Assembly (NCBI GenBank): GCA_963971425.1
Contig: OZ020514.1
Coordinates: 13,583,218 to 13,647,217 of the forward strand
DNA length: 64,000 nt
Direction: 5' to 3'
Source: Bryoerythrophyllum caledonicum
Lineage: Eukaryota; Streptophyta; Bryopsida; Pottiales; Pottiaceae
The notes beneath the pieces were generated by a model, which searched no databases, had not been told where the DNA came from, and saw nothing but the letters and a program-made list of their open reading frames with translations. The position numbers and the translations under genes were made by a program. The stretch's first letter is position 1; each line of letters begins with the position of its first letter. Of the stretch, positions 45,888-57,203 are shown piece by piece.

Positions 45888-47425
45888 CAGGACCTTGATT
45901 TAGTATTATTACCTCAAACTTGTTGTCATTCGCAATCTCCACTACAGTTCTTCGACCAGACTTGTGAGACCCGCGAATGCCCGCGGCGGAGTGCTTCGGC
46001 ATTGGTCTCCCAGCTTGGATCCACAAAGCACGAGAGCCGAGGATATTCGTCGCCCACGTCGGCTTGAATTGGACCAAGTGAATTATGCGATTATAATATG
46101 TGGAAATCTTCCTCAGCTTCTCCGGGTCCTCCATCCAGACAATGTAACACTGCCATGTTCGAAAGTGCCTTCTCATAACCTCCGGGATGTTGCCGTTAGT
46201 CATCGACTTTGATGTTGCAACGTTGTGCTGGCCGTTGATTACATAGAAGTCACAGTCGCTGAGCTCCTCAATCGTCGTTGGCATATGATCGAGCTTGGGC
46301 ATGACGCAGTGAGTCTGCTTCTGCGTCTTGTCTGGCATTTCGAGGTAATAATGCTTCAACTCCTCCATACCCCGAGGTTTGAATGCACGGATCGTCCACT
46401 CCGGCGGTGCATTATGCAGCCTCATCACGTCAAGATCGATCTTCATCTCTCTGTCTCCTTGGAAGAAGCAGCTCTAACACTCTATCCAGAATTTCTGGTA
46501 AATCTGTTGGACGTTGGTGTAGTCGATTACCTCTACGAACCCAAGCGCCTGAGGGAGCTCTGACAGTGCAGAGGCCATCGAATTGGCCAATTCCTCCTCT
46601 GAAACAAGCTTCGTCTTCTTCCTGGAAGAGGTCTCCGATTTCTTGGCAGCTGAGCGCTTCTTGACGGGGGAAGCGGACAGTGTGTTGCGCAGGGTGCTTC
46701 GACTTGTTCTTGCACCTGGGGTTCAAACCGGTACCAACGCTTGACTCATATTTTGGCTACCGGTCACGGCCCCTGAAACTACCGAAATTTCTATTGGGCG
46801 CCTCCCCGCGATTAATTTTGCCTTCAAGAGCAGCAAAGGTACTCATTCTGGATAGAATGACGCGGAGTTTATTCGCTACAGCCTTCGCTTTCAGCGGCTG
46901 ACCACTACTAGTCTCTCATTTCTTTTGTGAGATTTCGTAGTCGACCTGAGCCACTATATCATTAAATTGTGACCCCCTAAGAGAACTGACTAAATTGTGG
47001 ATACAGAATGGAGACAAAGTATTGTTCACTACAATAGTAAACAAATAAGGATTGACAGACTCAGTGGTTGTCTCACACGACAACTTCACTAGATCGTTAT
47101 TTATTGGACTACATCAGTAATTTTGGTCTTAAAGTCGGTGTGTTGGGGTTCACTGATATCACCAGCGAAGGTCTGACCAAACACTAGATTATCTGTGTAG
47201 GGGGCCCACAGCAACGTCCACTTCATTGTCATCGATGGGTCTTTGAGCTCCCAACAATCCAAGTGATTGTTGTTGTCTCCATTGGCATCATCAATGTCGA
47301 CGGGCTTTGGCTGGAAGAAGTGCTGCAGCTAAGTCACCAGCCTGTCTCTCTCAGATCTGCACACATACAAAATCGAGCACAAATATTTGATTGCTAAATT
47401 GATCATCCAGTAAGGACGGAGAGGT

Positions 47426-48084
47426 TACACTTTAGCTCGACTCGAGCTAAAGTGTATCCGAATGCAAAGTATTTCAGTAACACTCTGCAACATAATATAG
47501 TCATTTGTAATATTTTCCTAAAGCCATTCAATCAATTCATGACATCTTCTTGTTCAACTCCCGAAATTGTGAAAAAGCTTACGAACCGATCCAATCACTC
47601 ACGAAGCTCACTATATGAGGTTCTCAAGTGGTTGGAGCGGGACTTAAGCTCATGCACAATTGCTGAGAGGTGAACGAGAAGTGGACATGAGTTGGGTCAT
47701 CGATATCATCAGTAACCTTTACTTTTGGAATGTTTTTAGGTCCGAAAGTAGTGGAGTTTGAGTTGTGGTTTATGTCATTTGTTTTACACTTTAGCTCGAT
47801 TCGAGGTAAAGTGTGTTGGATTTGATGATTAGATAGATAATTTATTTTGATAGGTAGAGTTATCGAGTTGTGAATATTATCAAATGCATCTATGCCCGCA
47901 CTTTAGCTCGAGTCGAGCTAAAGTGCCAACAAAGATGCATTGGTCCTATACAGTTTAGCTCTTGTCGAGCAAAAGTATACTGGTCTAATGCATCTTTGTC
48001 CGCACTTTAGCTCAAGTTGAGCTAAAGTGTAGCCAACAGTGTGCTATTCCCGCTCCACTTTAGCTCGACTCGAGCTAAAATGTG
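47426..48084. repeat. Six palindromes in intron 1 of copy 2
   Basis: Units at 47426-47456, 47786-47814, 47898-47926, 47947-47979, 48002-48029 and 48056-48084, arms CACTTTAGCT ... AGCTAAAGTG. The last four are about 50-55 bp apart. The spacer after 47926 contains CAAAGATGCATTGG and the next spacer contains the near complement CTAATGCATCTTTG; the spacer before 47898 has the same inverted form. So spacers alternate in orientation as in copy 1. Confidence 0.85.
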
Positions 48085-48254
48085 TTGACTGAATAGCTTA
48101 TGTACTACAGTTTTTGCAGGTTTGTGTTTTGTATAATGATATTCAAGGCATAGGGTATAGGGCTCCTGGGTTAGAGTATGGTACTTACCTTTCAGCCATT
48201 GATTATGAACTCTAATCCTAGACAAATTCTGCTGGAACTAGACGTCCTGCAAGA

Positions 48255-48560
48255 TCAATAACAAACAATCAATCAACCAACCAACCAATCAATCAAACAA
48301 CCAATCACTCTATCCCAAAATCAAAATACAACATGTAGACAGAATATACAACCACACAGAAGCAATCAGAAAGCAGAACCACAGAAAAACCTAATCATTC
48401 AGCAGTACGTTGAACATTCAAAACAATGAACGTTTCAACACATTCAACAATGAATACATTCAACATTCAACACATTGAACGTTTCAACACATTCAACAAT
48501 GAATACATTCAACATTCAACACATCAAAATCAACACATTGAACACAAAGCAGCACATTCA
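48255..48560. repeat. Simple repeats (CAAT/CAAC) and a 60-bp duplication
   Basis: Runs of AATC and AACC tetranucleotides (48255-48305), then two copies of a roughly 60-bp unit built from ACATTCAAC words (about 48420-48530). No gene. Confidence 0.75.
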
Positions 48561-49600
48561 AAGCAGCACATTGAAACTAATTTTCTTTTTTAAAAACGAA
48601 CTAGCATCAACACTAGGATAGAATATAACACCAATTCCACAAAAATACAATCAATACACGGACTCACAGCAAACACCACCAAATATCATAATTTCAGCTA
48701 ACAGAAAACCAGAAAATACGAAACATCAAACATAATTCACCAAACCAGAACAACCATGAAACAATTGTACAAGAACGCGATCTGCACACATACCTTTAAG
48801 TGTCGAAAGTCTTCTTCAGCTTCTTGTTCCTCCTCCTCGTTTTAAATTCTATATCAATTTTAAGTTTAGAAAGCATAAGTTTGTTTCGCTCCTTACTAAT
48901 TGCAAACCGTGTAAAAAGTAATGCCATAAAATATACAGTCATTGAAATATCACTCCCCATGCAATAAAAACGAGAATCATGTGAGTGGTCAAGGTGATAA
49001 AGTGATTGTTGAAACAATTTTATATTTTTTCATAAATCAAATGTAAACAGATTACAAAAAATCTCAATATTTTTATACACATAAAGTTTGAGGCCATGTT
49101 ATTTTAGATGTTTGGATTTATAAATAATGATTCTCACATAGAGTTTCAAAAATGATGATAGTTTCATCATAACCCAAAAATGTGAGGTGATATTGAATGT
49201 ATATAAATAGTTGAATTCATATGATATCTATAAACTATTCTATACACCACATTTAATACACAATAGTGCTAATGTTCATTGCCATGCATGTGTATGTCCT
49301 TGCACCATTATCTACCCACCAAGATTACCTCGTATCCATTCCAAGAAATACCTATTCACAAACCAAAATAAACACAAAGCTCCATAGTATTCTATATATT
49401 TGGCCTATGTCCATTTATGATTTTTATATGCACCTTTGGGATATGGAATTCTATGTTCTCATCTCTCCCAAATTTATATATTGGTCGACCTCAATTGTCC
49501 GATCAATCAGGGCCGTTTGATCGGACGGTCCGCCTTAGGCTCACAACTGGACGGCCTACAACACATCATGCCGGCCGATGACATGCATCTGCCCTTCGCG
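48561..49600. other. AT-rich stretch without supported gene
   Basis: Short frames occur on both strands but none has a recognisable motif. The last 120 bases become GC-rich and look like a promoter region for the gene that follows. Confidence 0.4.
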
Positions 49601-49606
49601 GCTGGC

Positions 49607-49614
49607 ATAAATAG
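49607..49614 (+). promoter_or_regulatory. TATA-like box
   Basis: ATAAATAG in a GC-rich surround, about 190 bases before the ATG at 49802. Spacing and context fit a core promoter for the zinc-finger-like gene; no transcript evidence. Confidence 0.35.
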
Positions 49615-49801
49615 CGGGCGGCCCACCACTCATCCCAGCTTTACTGGGTGAGCTACAAGCTATGGCCAAGAGCTGTATCAATTGCACCTCGTGAAGTCGC
49701 CACTCTAAACTTCCACATGCACCCTAACCGATTAATCAACATTTTATACATGTTTATTTGTTTAGTATCTTGTCAATTCAGTTAATTCTCAAGTAGGCAA
49801 C

Positions 49802-52618
49802 ATGCCTAGACGTCCGAATGCTCCTAAGGGGAAAGCTCCCGAGAATAATTGGGAAGAAACGGTCGATCCTGATTGTGTAGCTGAAGAAGGATGGCACGAT
49901 GAAGAACAAACACCTTGGAAGTGCACCACCTGCAAAAAATATGTGAAAATGAACCACCTATTGAAATTGTGGCCTTGAGCACTATAAGAAACCCGTGTTT
50001 TTTATAACACGGCGAAAAACATGCATGATGTTCAAAAGTAACATGTTGTTGCGTCAATGTTGATGTCACCTAAAATCCGTCTAGATGAACAGGCCAAAAA
50101 CGTCGAAAAATTTGTCGTAACATGGTTGTCAACCTCTTGACATCCAACTGAACGTGGCCTGAAATGTGTGGGAAAGGGCTACACGTGGAGGGGGGCCCAT
50201 GTTCACATCAGCTTTGTTTTCCTTTGGGCAGCGCCACGCGGGATTTTTTTCATCCAACTCCATTTTGAGCGGGCAGTGACGTGGAATTTTAAAATTTGTT
50301 GACTTAGACCCGAAGAATTATGACATGGAATTTGTTGACTTAGACCCGAAGAATTATGACGTGGACAACCCACGTCAGCCGACGTCATGCTTTTAGAGCA
50401 TTTTTCGACCACACAAGGCTGTTAGTTTTGACGTTCGTTTTGACATGCTCGTGTTGCTCATGACATCAATCCTGATGTTGGCGCGTTCTGCCTATATGTT
50501 GTCATTGACCTTTTTCATGCTCGAGATCATGTTCACTTGAACATCTAGCATGTTCTTTTGGACGTGTTTCTAAACATGTTTTTTAAAATGATCAAAACCC
50601 TAATGTGTGTGATTTGGCGCTTGCTGGGGCAATTGATGAACAAGCATGGGCATTCGTGAAGGATTTAGAGTACCTAAAAATTGTTCTCCAGACTACATCA
50701 TGAATGTACGACGACCTAGGTCACAGCTTCGGCGCTCTAGAGGATCTACACAGTTGGAGTTCGGTGCTGTGTGGATGGGAGAGCTGCGGTTTGCAGCTTG
50801 GCGCGACCTACGCCACGAGGAGGAATTCGGCGCGAAGATGATTGCGAGGTGGAGCGCTGCACAAGTTTGTGTTAGAACCACGTACCTGCAGTTTGATGTG
50901 AAGACTTCACGACGTGCTTCACGAGTTCTAAGTAAGTGGAGGACGTACTGGCCTTGCTACTGCAGCGCCTCTCCGCGGTGGCCAATACTGAACTTGGCTA
51001 TGGCTAGGGTTTCCTAGCCATGGCTGAGGTCAGCTATGGCTGGGATTAGCCGACTATGGCCAAAGCTCCCCTGCCATCGTTCTTCTTCCCTTTGAGCTCT
51101 CCCCTTGCCGTCTTCATCTGCCGTAGATCACCTTCCTTGCTCCCAGCTAGCTCTGTCGTCACCGCTCCATGGCTCCCGCCATAGCTGCCGCCATAGCCAC
51201 CGCCATAGCCGCCGTTGCTTTGCTCCATCACCTTCAAGTTGCTTCTTTCTACTCCTTGTTGTTCTCCTAATCTCCCTCCTCTTAGCATTGAAGTGAGCTT
51301 CGTCGCTCCCCACGTCCTACTTCTATCACCTAAGTTCAATTTTCTCTCACCCACACTCTCAAAAGTAAAGTTTAGATGCTGTGGAGGTTGCTTTTGTGTA
51401 AGCCGCCCTTCGGCTCTTCCTTCCTTGTGACATATTTCATCCACTACATATGAAAGCTATCCATTTCCTCAATTTTTGGCTTTTGGGCAGTGGGTTGCAG
51501 TCATTCCACAGTAAAATTAAATGCAACTGTGGCTGACGTGGGCATCCTGTGTTTTCTATGACGTCACAGTCTGACGTGGTCACATTTCTTTTGACGTCAT
51601 AAAAAACGTGCATGTCTACGGTGACATCAACGCGTTTTGCCTTTAACAGGAACACGTTTGATGCAACGTCAAACTAAATTCGAGGTACTGTAGCAATTTT
51701 TCGACTAACGTGTGACATCACAGAAAACACAACACGTAACAGCCTTGATGACACCAAAAACATGGTTTTCTGATAGTGGAGCCCAAGCAAGAATATCATG
51801 GCCGTGGCGAGAAGGTCTAGCCAGCAAGTTGCCTAAGTTCTCAATTCACGCATCTCTATCATGAAGTCACAATTGTGGTTGGTGTACGCAATGCAAGGCT
51901 GGAGATAATGTTATATTCAAACATGGCTATAGTTTGGGCTGAAACTTTATTGCACAAGGATGTGAATTGGCGCATCGTGGCCAGTTGTAACGTCAACCTC
52001 TTAGATCGTAGCCAACATTTTATTTACACAACTTGTAATCAACCAAGTATTGTTGGCCTTGTTGGTCAAAGCGACATTGTGGCAGGAACTTCGATGGAAT
52101 ACAACCACAGCGAGCACATGCAGAAGAGTTTCACGCCCATAACTTTAGAGACTGTTTTTATGGAAACGATTAAAATACATCCCCCTTTACATTTGAAAAT
52201 ACAAGCAAAGGCAATTATAGGAGCGGTCAATACAATGCGGGAAGCTACACCCCTCCTACTTTTACAGATGCACATACGAGAAATACGTATGAGACATACC
52301 AGAATCCTCGGAGGGAAGAGCCGCCACAAATCATACCAAATAATGTTCCTGCAACCTTCCATGAATATGAAAGAAGCATGCATGGAAACTATCATACCCC
52401 ACCACCGTCCTGTCGAAGTTCTCGTGACCAAAAAGAGGATGATTTTGAGAAGCAAATGCGTAAAGCCACCATCCAAAGCCAAGAAGAATACATCCGCAAA
52501 CTTGAAGACGATTCCTACTTCATGGAAATGCAATATAATTCAATGCGTGACATGTATTCGGGTGGGCCGTGGTGCAGGGCTAAGTCGTAGATACGATAGC
52601 GACTCTAGTGAAGATTGA
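49802..52618 (+). pseudogene. Broken gene with CxxC zinc-finger start, possibly hAT-like
   Basis: The first part, 49802-49979, begins MPRRPNAPKGKAPENNWEET and has WKCTTCKKYVKMNHLL, a CxxC start of a zinc finger like those at the N-terminus of hAT transposases, but no following H/C pair before a TGA. CACTA 3 is inserted at 49980. After it, 52150-52590 codes for a hydrophilic region (GSYTPPTFTDAHTRNTYETY, EPPQIIPNNVPATFHEYE) and a charged helical end (EDDFEKQMRKATIQSQEEYI). An assembly gap follows, so the main catalytic part, if any, is missing. The hAT assignment is weak; it rests on the finger and the low-complexity linker. Confidence 0.35.
49980..51778. mobile_element. CACTA transposon 3, non-autonomous
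   Basis: Ends CACTATAAGAAACCCGTG (49980) and CACTATCAGAAAACCATG (complement, ending 51778) match at 20 of 23 bases. The 3-bp duplication GAG is at 49977-49979 and 51779-51781. Length 1799 bp. Contains a 37-bp direct duplication with GTTGACTTAGACCCG (50298 and 50334), GACGTGG words, and GC-rich segments with TAGCCATGGCT words. A minus-strand frame (51444-51046) encodes a GGYGG-repeat segment but is not convincing. No transposase. Confidence 0.85.
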
Positions 52619-52649
52619 GTATGCATTAGCATACTTCAGGTATAGTCTA

Positions 52650-52849
52650 NNNNNNNNNNNNNNNNNNNNNNNNNNNNNNNNNNNNNNNNNNNNNNNNNNN
52701 NNNNNNNNNNNNNNNNNNNNNNNNNNNNNNNNNNNNNNNNNNNNNNNNNNNNNNNNNNNNNNNNNNNNNNNNNNNNNNNNNNNNNNNNNNNNNNNNNNNN
52801 NNNNNNNNNNNNNNNNNNNNNNNNNNNNNNNNNNNNNNNNNNNNNNNNN
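52650..52849. other. Assembly gap (200 N)
   Basis: Exactly 200 N, a typical placeholder length, so the true distance is unknown. Frames spanning it are artefacts. Confidence 1.
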
Positions 52850-52929
52850 GTCGTGGTCCAAGCTTCATCAATTCCCTCCCATACGCACGCGCTCCCATCT
52901 AAGGCACGCGCGTTCTCTTCTAGGTGCGC

Positions 52930-53350
52930 GCATGGAGCCTTTAAGCCACTTACGGCCTTCAATTGAAGCACTTTGGAAGCTTTAATTGAGCAACTTGGAG
53001 CCCATTTGGAGGCCCCAACTAAGCCATTTGGAGGCCCCAACTAGAGGATTTGGGGCCCAATTGAGCAACTTGAGCCCTCCAAGTAGAGCACTTGGGGCTC
53101 GAGATGAGTGACTTGGGGCCCCCGGGTTCATCACTTGGGGCCTCCATTGAGCCATTTGGAACCTCCAAATAAAGCGCTAGGGGCCCCTGTAGAGCAACTT
53201 GGGGCCCCTAGGTAGAACACTTGAGGCTCTGGTTGAGTCACTTGAGGCCCTTAAATACAACGCTTGGGGCCCTAAATACAACGCTTGTAGCCCTAGTTGA
53301 ACAACTTGAGGCCCCCAAGTAGATCACTCGGGACCCCAATTGAGTTACTT
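52930..53350. repeat. Degenerate minisatellite, CACTTGGGGCCC units
   Basis: Some 15 units of about 26-30 bases containing (A)CTTGGGGCCC and (A)GTAGAGCA-like words. No open frame is maintained. Confidence 0.75.
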
Positions 53351-53399
53351 GGCACAAATGTTGAGCTCTAGTTGACCCATGTCAAGCCCCAATTGATCC

Positions 53400-54633
53400 C
53401 TAGGTAGGGCATATTCAAGAATTAACTTGACTAATATTGTACTTATTTATACTATACAATTTACTTTTGCTTGTGTTGTAGTTATTGTCTTGTTTATTCA
53501 AGGTTGTATGTGCATTTGCTTTATAACTTAAGTAGGTTCATATAAGTTGAAATGTTTATATGCAAATATATATAGAGGTGTTTTTTTACTTGAGTAATAT
53601 TGAGCTCATTTATAGTGTAGAATTTATTTCTCCTTTTTGTTTTGATTATTGTCTTGTTTACTCAAGGTTGTAAGTGTTTTTACTTCAAAACTTAATGAGG
53701 TTGAAATAAGCTAAAATATATATCTGCAAATATAAATAGAGGTTTTTTCATACATATTTTTATTAAAACATATAGATTTTTGTCTTTTTGTTCCTTCAGT
53801 TCCAAGTTATAATTCATTCAATTTTCTTTGATATATCATTTAGAATGGCAAGTTCTATTTTATAGGTTCATAAAAGACAACAAACACAGATCCCACAAGT
53901 AGTACAAGCAACATTTTTAAAGACTCATAATACTATTGAGATAACATACAACAATGATGGAGGAAAAGAATGCAAAAGACATGGTCTTGAACAAAAATAT
54001 GCTTTTGTGAATACTTTAAAGATGTATTTTTAAATAAACCTATAAATACTTATTTGGATATTTTAAATGAACAACAATATTATACTTCTTATTGTCATAA
54101 AGACTCCAAACCCAATCCAATGTCCTACATGTTATAAGAGGAATATAAAATTTGAAAAACATGCAAAGTGGATTGGAAATTTTTTATTATCCAAGAATTT
54201 AAAATCCAAACTTTAGAAGACTGTCATAATATTTATTAACGTCTTATCATTTATTTGAGAAAATTATTTAGATTCTTTATCATTAAAAAACAAATCCAAG
54301 CAATCTTCATTTATGATTCTAAAATACAAATTTCAAGAAATGGAGTTCATGAAAAAAAAATATAGAAAAATTTGGTATAGAACAAAGTAGGCATGTCATG
54401 ATTTGTTTATCACATATTCCATATGAGGTTAAAAAAATACAAATGGTGCAATACCTTTTAGAATTCATTCAAGTTATTAATGAAATTTGCAAAAAATCTA
54501 TACGGTGAATTATTTATTTCCAGTAATAAATGAAACTTTAAATGGTTTTTATATTTTTCATGCATGTCAAAGACATTTGTAAGTGCAATCAAATGGTTGA
54601 ACTCCAAAATATTAATCACTAAAGATGACTCAA
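53400..54633. other. AT-rich stretch without gene
   Basis: Contains an imperfect direct repeat around 53430-53560 and 53600-53730 (TTACT, TTGTCTTGTTTA, CAAGGTTGTA words). No supported frame; probably the remains of an older insertion. Confidence 0.4.
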
Positions 54634-54642
54634 ACTTTTGCG

Positions 54643-55010
54643 ACCCAGGGCGAATTGACCCCCTCATCCCCCCTCGCGGGATGAAGGAGCCAGCTCCCCT
54701 GACCGACCTTCATTCGGCGCATTTGGCCCAGGCCGATCCCCACCCAGACCCAGCCAGCCCCGCCCCGCCCCGTCCCGCCAGTACAGTACCCGCGCGGTAC
54801 TGCGTACCTGCACCACAGCGCCGTGGCTCTCCTCGTACCCCCGCGCTCATCACTGCTCGCCGCCCCCCATCACCGCGCGCCGCCCCCCAAGGCCGCGTGT
54901 GCGCCTGTCTACGCTTGTCCCTGTCTGCGCACCTGTTCTGCGCTACACCTCTCTGCGCCTCTTGTTCGTCGGTTTCATGTCAACTACTGCGGTTCAGCAC
55001 CATCAAAGAG
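54643..55010 (+). repeat. MULE left terminal inverted repeat
   Basis: GC-rich, starting ACCCAGGGCGAATTGACC. It pairs with 60600-60918 in reverse complement; similarity is strongest in the first 70 bases and around the GTACAGTACCCGCG words, weaker after 54900. Confidence 0.85.
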
Positions 55011-55377
55011 TTGATTCCTATGATTATACCATATTTAAATTTTTTTAATTACTTTGATATTGCAACATTGATTGATTAGGGTTTAGAAGTACTGACATAT
55101 TTACATTTATTTTTCCTCGTAATGGTGTTGGAATGGGAGATTAGAAGTGTTTTAGGTGCGCTTGATGGAGGCATGCAATGTAAGTGACTTGATTTTGCAA
55201 TATATTATAATATTGGGTATTGGGATTTTATAAGAGTAGTGATTTTTGATTTTTTAACTACCAATTTAGGTAGTCGTAAATGCTTTCAAATTGTTCGACA
55301 ATGCATGATGTGACATGTTGTGCATAAATTTTGTTGTGAGTAGTGATGGATTCCAAGTTAATGACATTTTTTTAAGT

Positions 55378-55683
55378 CGTGTCGGGTATTGCGAGTTTGT
55401 CACAGCCAATAGCTGTGACATATTTAGTGTCATTTTCTACGTCGTGACGGGTATTGCAATGTTGCCACAGAGTTTACTTATGACATTTTATGTGTTCTTT
55501 TTTGCACGTGAGGGGTATTGCATATTTTTTCCCCCCTGTTTAGAAATGTTAGGTGTTCAATAAGTTATGATATTGTTGCAACATATTAGGTGCTTTCTTT
55601 TTGGGGTCTTAACAAATATTGTTTCATTTTTCCATCACATCGTGTTGTACCTGGTGTGTTTTAAAATCATGACCGGTATTGGT
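55378..55683 (+). repeat. MULE left subterminal array, GACGGGTATTGC units
   Basis: Units at about 55378 (GTCGGGTATTGC), 55444 (GACGGGTATTGC), 55509 (GAGGGGTATTGC) and 55670 (GACCGGTATTGG), the first three at about 65-bp steps. Inverted counterparts lie at 59974-60292. Probable transposase-binding sites. Confidence 0.75.
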
Positions 55684-55806
55684 ATGTTAGGATAATCTCT
55701 TTAATTTTTCTTGACTTTGTGATTAGGTCTTGTGTGGCTTAGAGAGGTTTGAAGGTGTAAGATTCTTATTTCGTTCTTGCTTGTGTGTAGTTTTTCATTC
55801 CGCGGG

Positions 55807-56825
55807 ATGGAGTTATCCGCCTTACCGCTTGCCGTTCTCAATCGGGACTACAATGAAGTCCCGCATGCGGAGAAGCCATGGCATTGCGAGGTTGAGAGTT
55901 GTTTCTTGGGTCCGTGGAAGAATCGGCGGCACTTGAGTATTCATCTTCGTCATCACCATCACATGGAGCTCACGACCCAAACACTTGGTCGTCCACGGAA
56001 GGTTGAACGACTTCGCAACATCAACTCTCCCCGTATGAATGCAAGAGTTTTAACGAAGCCGTTCAAGAGACAACGGAAGGAGTTTTGGAAAAAACTCCAA
56101 GCGTGGACGAAGGCGGCAGAGGCGTTGTGGATACAAGTGGAGATGGCAGCCACCGTTAACCGTACTACGTCGGAGAAACCTTTTATCGTCATAACAATGG
56201 GGAAGAAGTATGCCACTCACCTTGGGGCAAAGAAGGAAGGAGTTGGAGAATTGGATGTGGCATGCCTTGACGCACTACCACGCCATCCCGATTTTGCCAA
56301 CGCCGTTATGGAGTTGAAGTTAGGCCGTGACGCGGACGACTTGGACATTGCGCAATTGGAGGATCTTCACCGCATTTTCAATCAAAAGAAGGATTGGAAG
56401 AAGAATTTGAAGCTTCGAGCTAAGTGTGTGGAAGACTTGGTACGTTGGCACCGTCAACAATCTATTCAAGCCATGTAAGTTCAATTACTTTCATTTCTTA
56501 TGAAGTTTGTAAACTTGTAATGTTAGTGAATCGTTTTGATTATTCTATTTTTTAAGTATAAATATGTTATTCACATAATTTATTATTGCAATGTAGACAC
56601 AAAGAAGGGAAGACAAAATTCATTGAACACTACTTGGAGGCCGAGAAGAATGTCTTCCACGTGAAGAACATTCTTTTTATGGACTGCATTGAAACAGCAT
56701 GCTCCGTCTATGCGGATAAGCGCGGCTTGGATGTCGAGGAGGAATATAATGAAGAAGATGAAGATGAAGAAGAACAAGGTGAAGAAGAAGAAGAAGAAGG
56801 AGGAGAGGATCAAGAAGAAGAGTAG
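55807..56825 (+). CDS. MULE accessory protein, C2H2-like finger and acidic tail
   Basis: Two exons, 55807-56474 and 56597-56825, with a GTAAGT donor and TGTAG acceptor, give an uninterrupted 298-residue protein. It has a zinc-finger-like segment near residue 21 (WHCEVESCFLGPWKNRRHLS followed by IHLRHHHH), an AT-hook-like GRPRK near residue 61, a basic helical middle (TKPFKRQRKEFWKKL), a conserved-looking region (EKPFIVITMGKKYATHLG) and a C-terminal tail of about 40 residues, mostly Glu and Asp. Finger plus AT-hook suggest DNA binding; the acidic tail could be an activation or chaperone-like segment. It is convergent to the transposase, as mudrB is to mudrA in MuDR, but I see no sequence likeness to MURB. 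It could be a captured host gene. The best-preserved gene in the window. Confidence 0.75.
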
Positions 56826-57203
56826 ACCAATAAGAGTTCATGCTTTGTATTGCTTGGTTTTTTTTTTATGAGTGTCTTCTTCTTTGTGTGTTGAATACGG
56901 TTTTGGATAGTGTTTCCATTTTTATGAAGGATTTGATGTGAACCATGATGTGATATAAATGGATGTAAGATTTATACTCATTGTTCATGTTCAATATTAC
57001 TGAGTATAATGTCAATACCATTTGTGAAATTTTGTATGTTTCATTTTTGATATATAAATGGTATATATAATATCAATGTTAACGACTCTATAATAATATA
57101 AAAAGTACCAAGGCATACATCCTTATTAACCTTGTAAAAAAACCTCAAATTATGGAAAAACCATTGAGGTAAACAAATAAATAATATACTAACTATACAA
57201 TAT

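Larger units (their letters stand above)
43067..47359 (-). pseudogene. Long gene of unknown function, copy 2 (best reference copy)
   Basis: Order on the minus strand: acceptor at 47359, LQHFFQPKPVDIDDANGD, a basic region (ASPVKKRSAAKKSETSSRKK near 46640), IDYTNVQQIYQKFW, WTIRAFKPRGMEELKHYYLE, RHFRTWQCYIVWMEDPEKL, FKPTWATNILGS, donor GTAATA at about 45904; RFAMIDVAKSHAALKKAG, KIITSSDETFKLWSDVI, REFFKFFGNMTEVD; WPSDLWHNMGCNVKLGIIDF, MEFFIKVLELFYKRG; acidic linker; coiled-coil tail RLAERDEELRDLQRRHDEEM. From 45700 to 44298 one frame holds with four stops (TGA 45342, TGA 45243, TAG 45045, TAA 45009) and no frameshift. Further TAGs lie at 43517 and 43445. A short first exon (ATGGCTGAAAG then GTAAGT) may lie near 48190. 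Size is roughly 1100-1200 residues. No known family recognised; nuclear DNA-binding or transposase function is inference. Confidence 0.6.
40254..48200 (-). mobile_element. Two-gene palindrome-carrying element, copy 2
   Basis: Starts at 40254 with AACACCATATTCGTTACATTGG (first 12 bases identical to copy 1), and carries on the minus strand the HAD-type gene (42370-41050) and the long gene (47359-43067, with a short first exon near 48190). 13 palindromes of the GCACTTTAGCT type lie between or within introns. Gene order, intron positions and palindrome positions match copy 1. A 163-bp element is inserted at 41867. The right terminus was not found. Confidence 0.7.

Noticed and set aside
37422-48084. 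Palindromes as transcription terminators
   Set aside because: No U-tract follows them, they lie within introns in multiple copies, and such terminators are bacterial.
50646-51444. GGYGG-repeat and other open frames in CACTA 3
   Set aside because: Overlapping frames on both strands in GC-rich low-complexity DNA, no family motif, no splice or start support.
52580-53040. Long open frames over the N run
   Set aside because: They exist only because N codons cannot be stops; this is an assembly gap.
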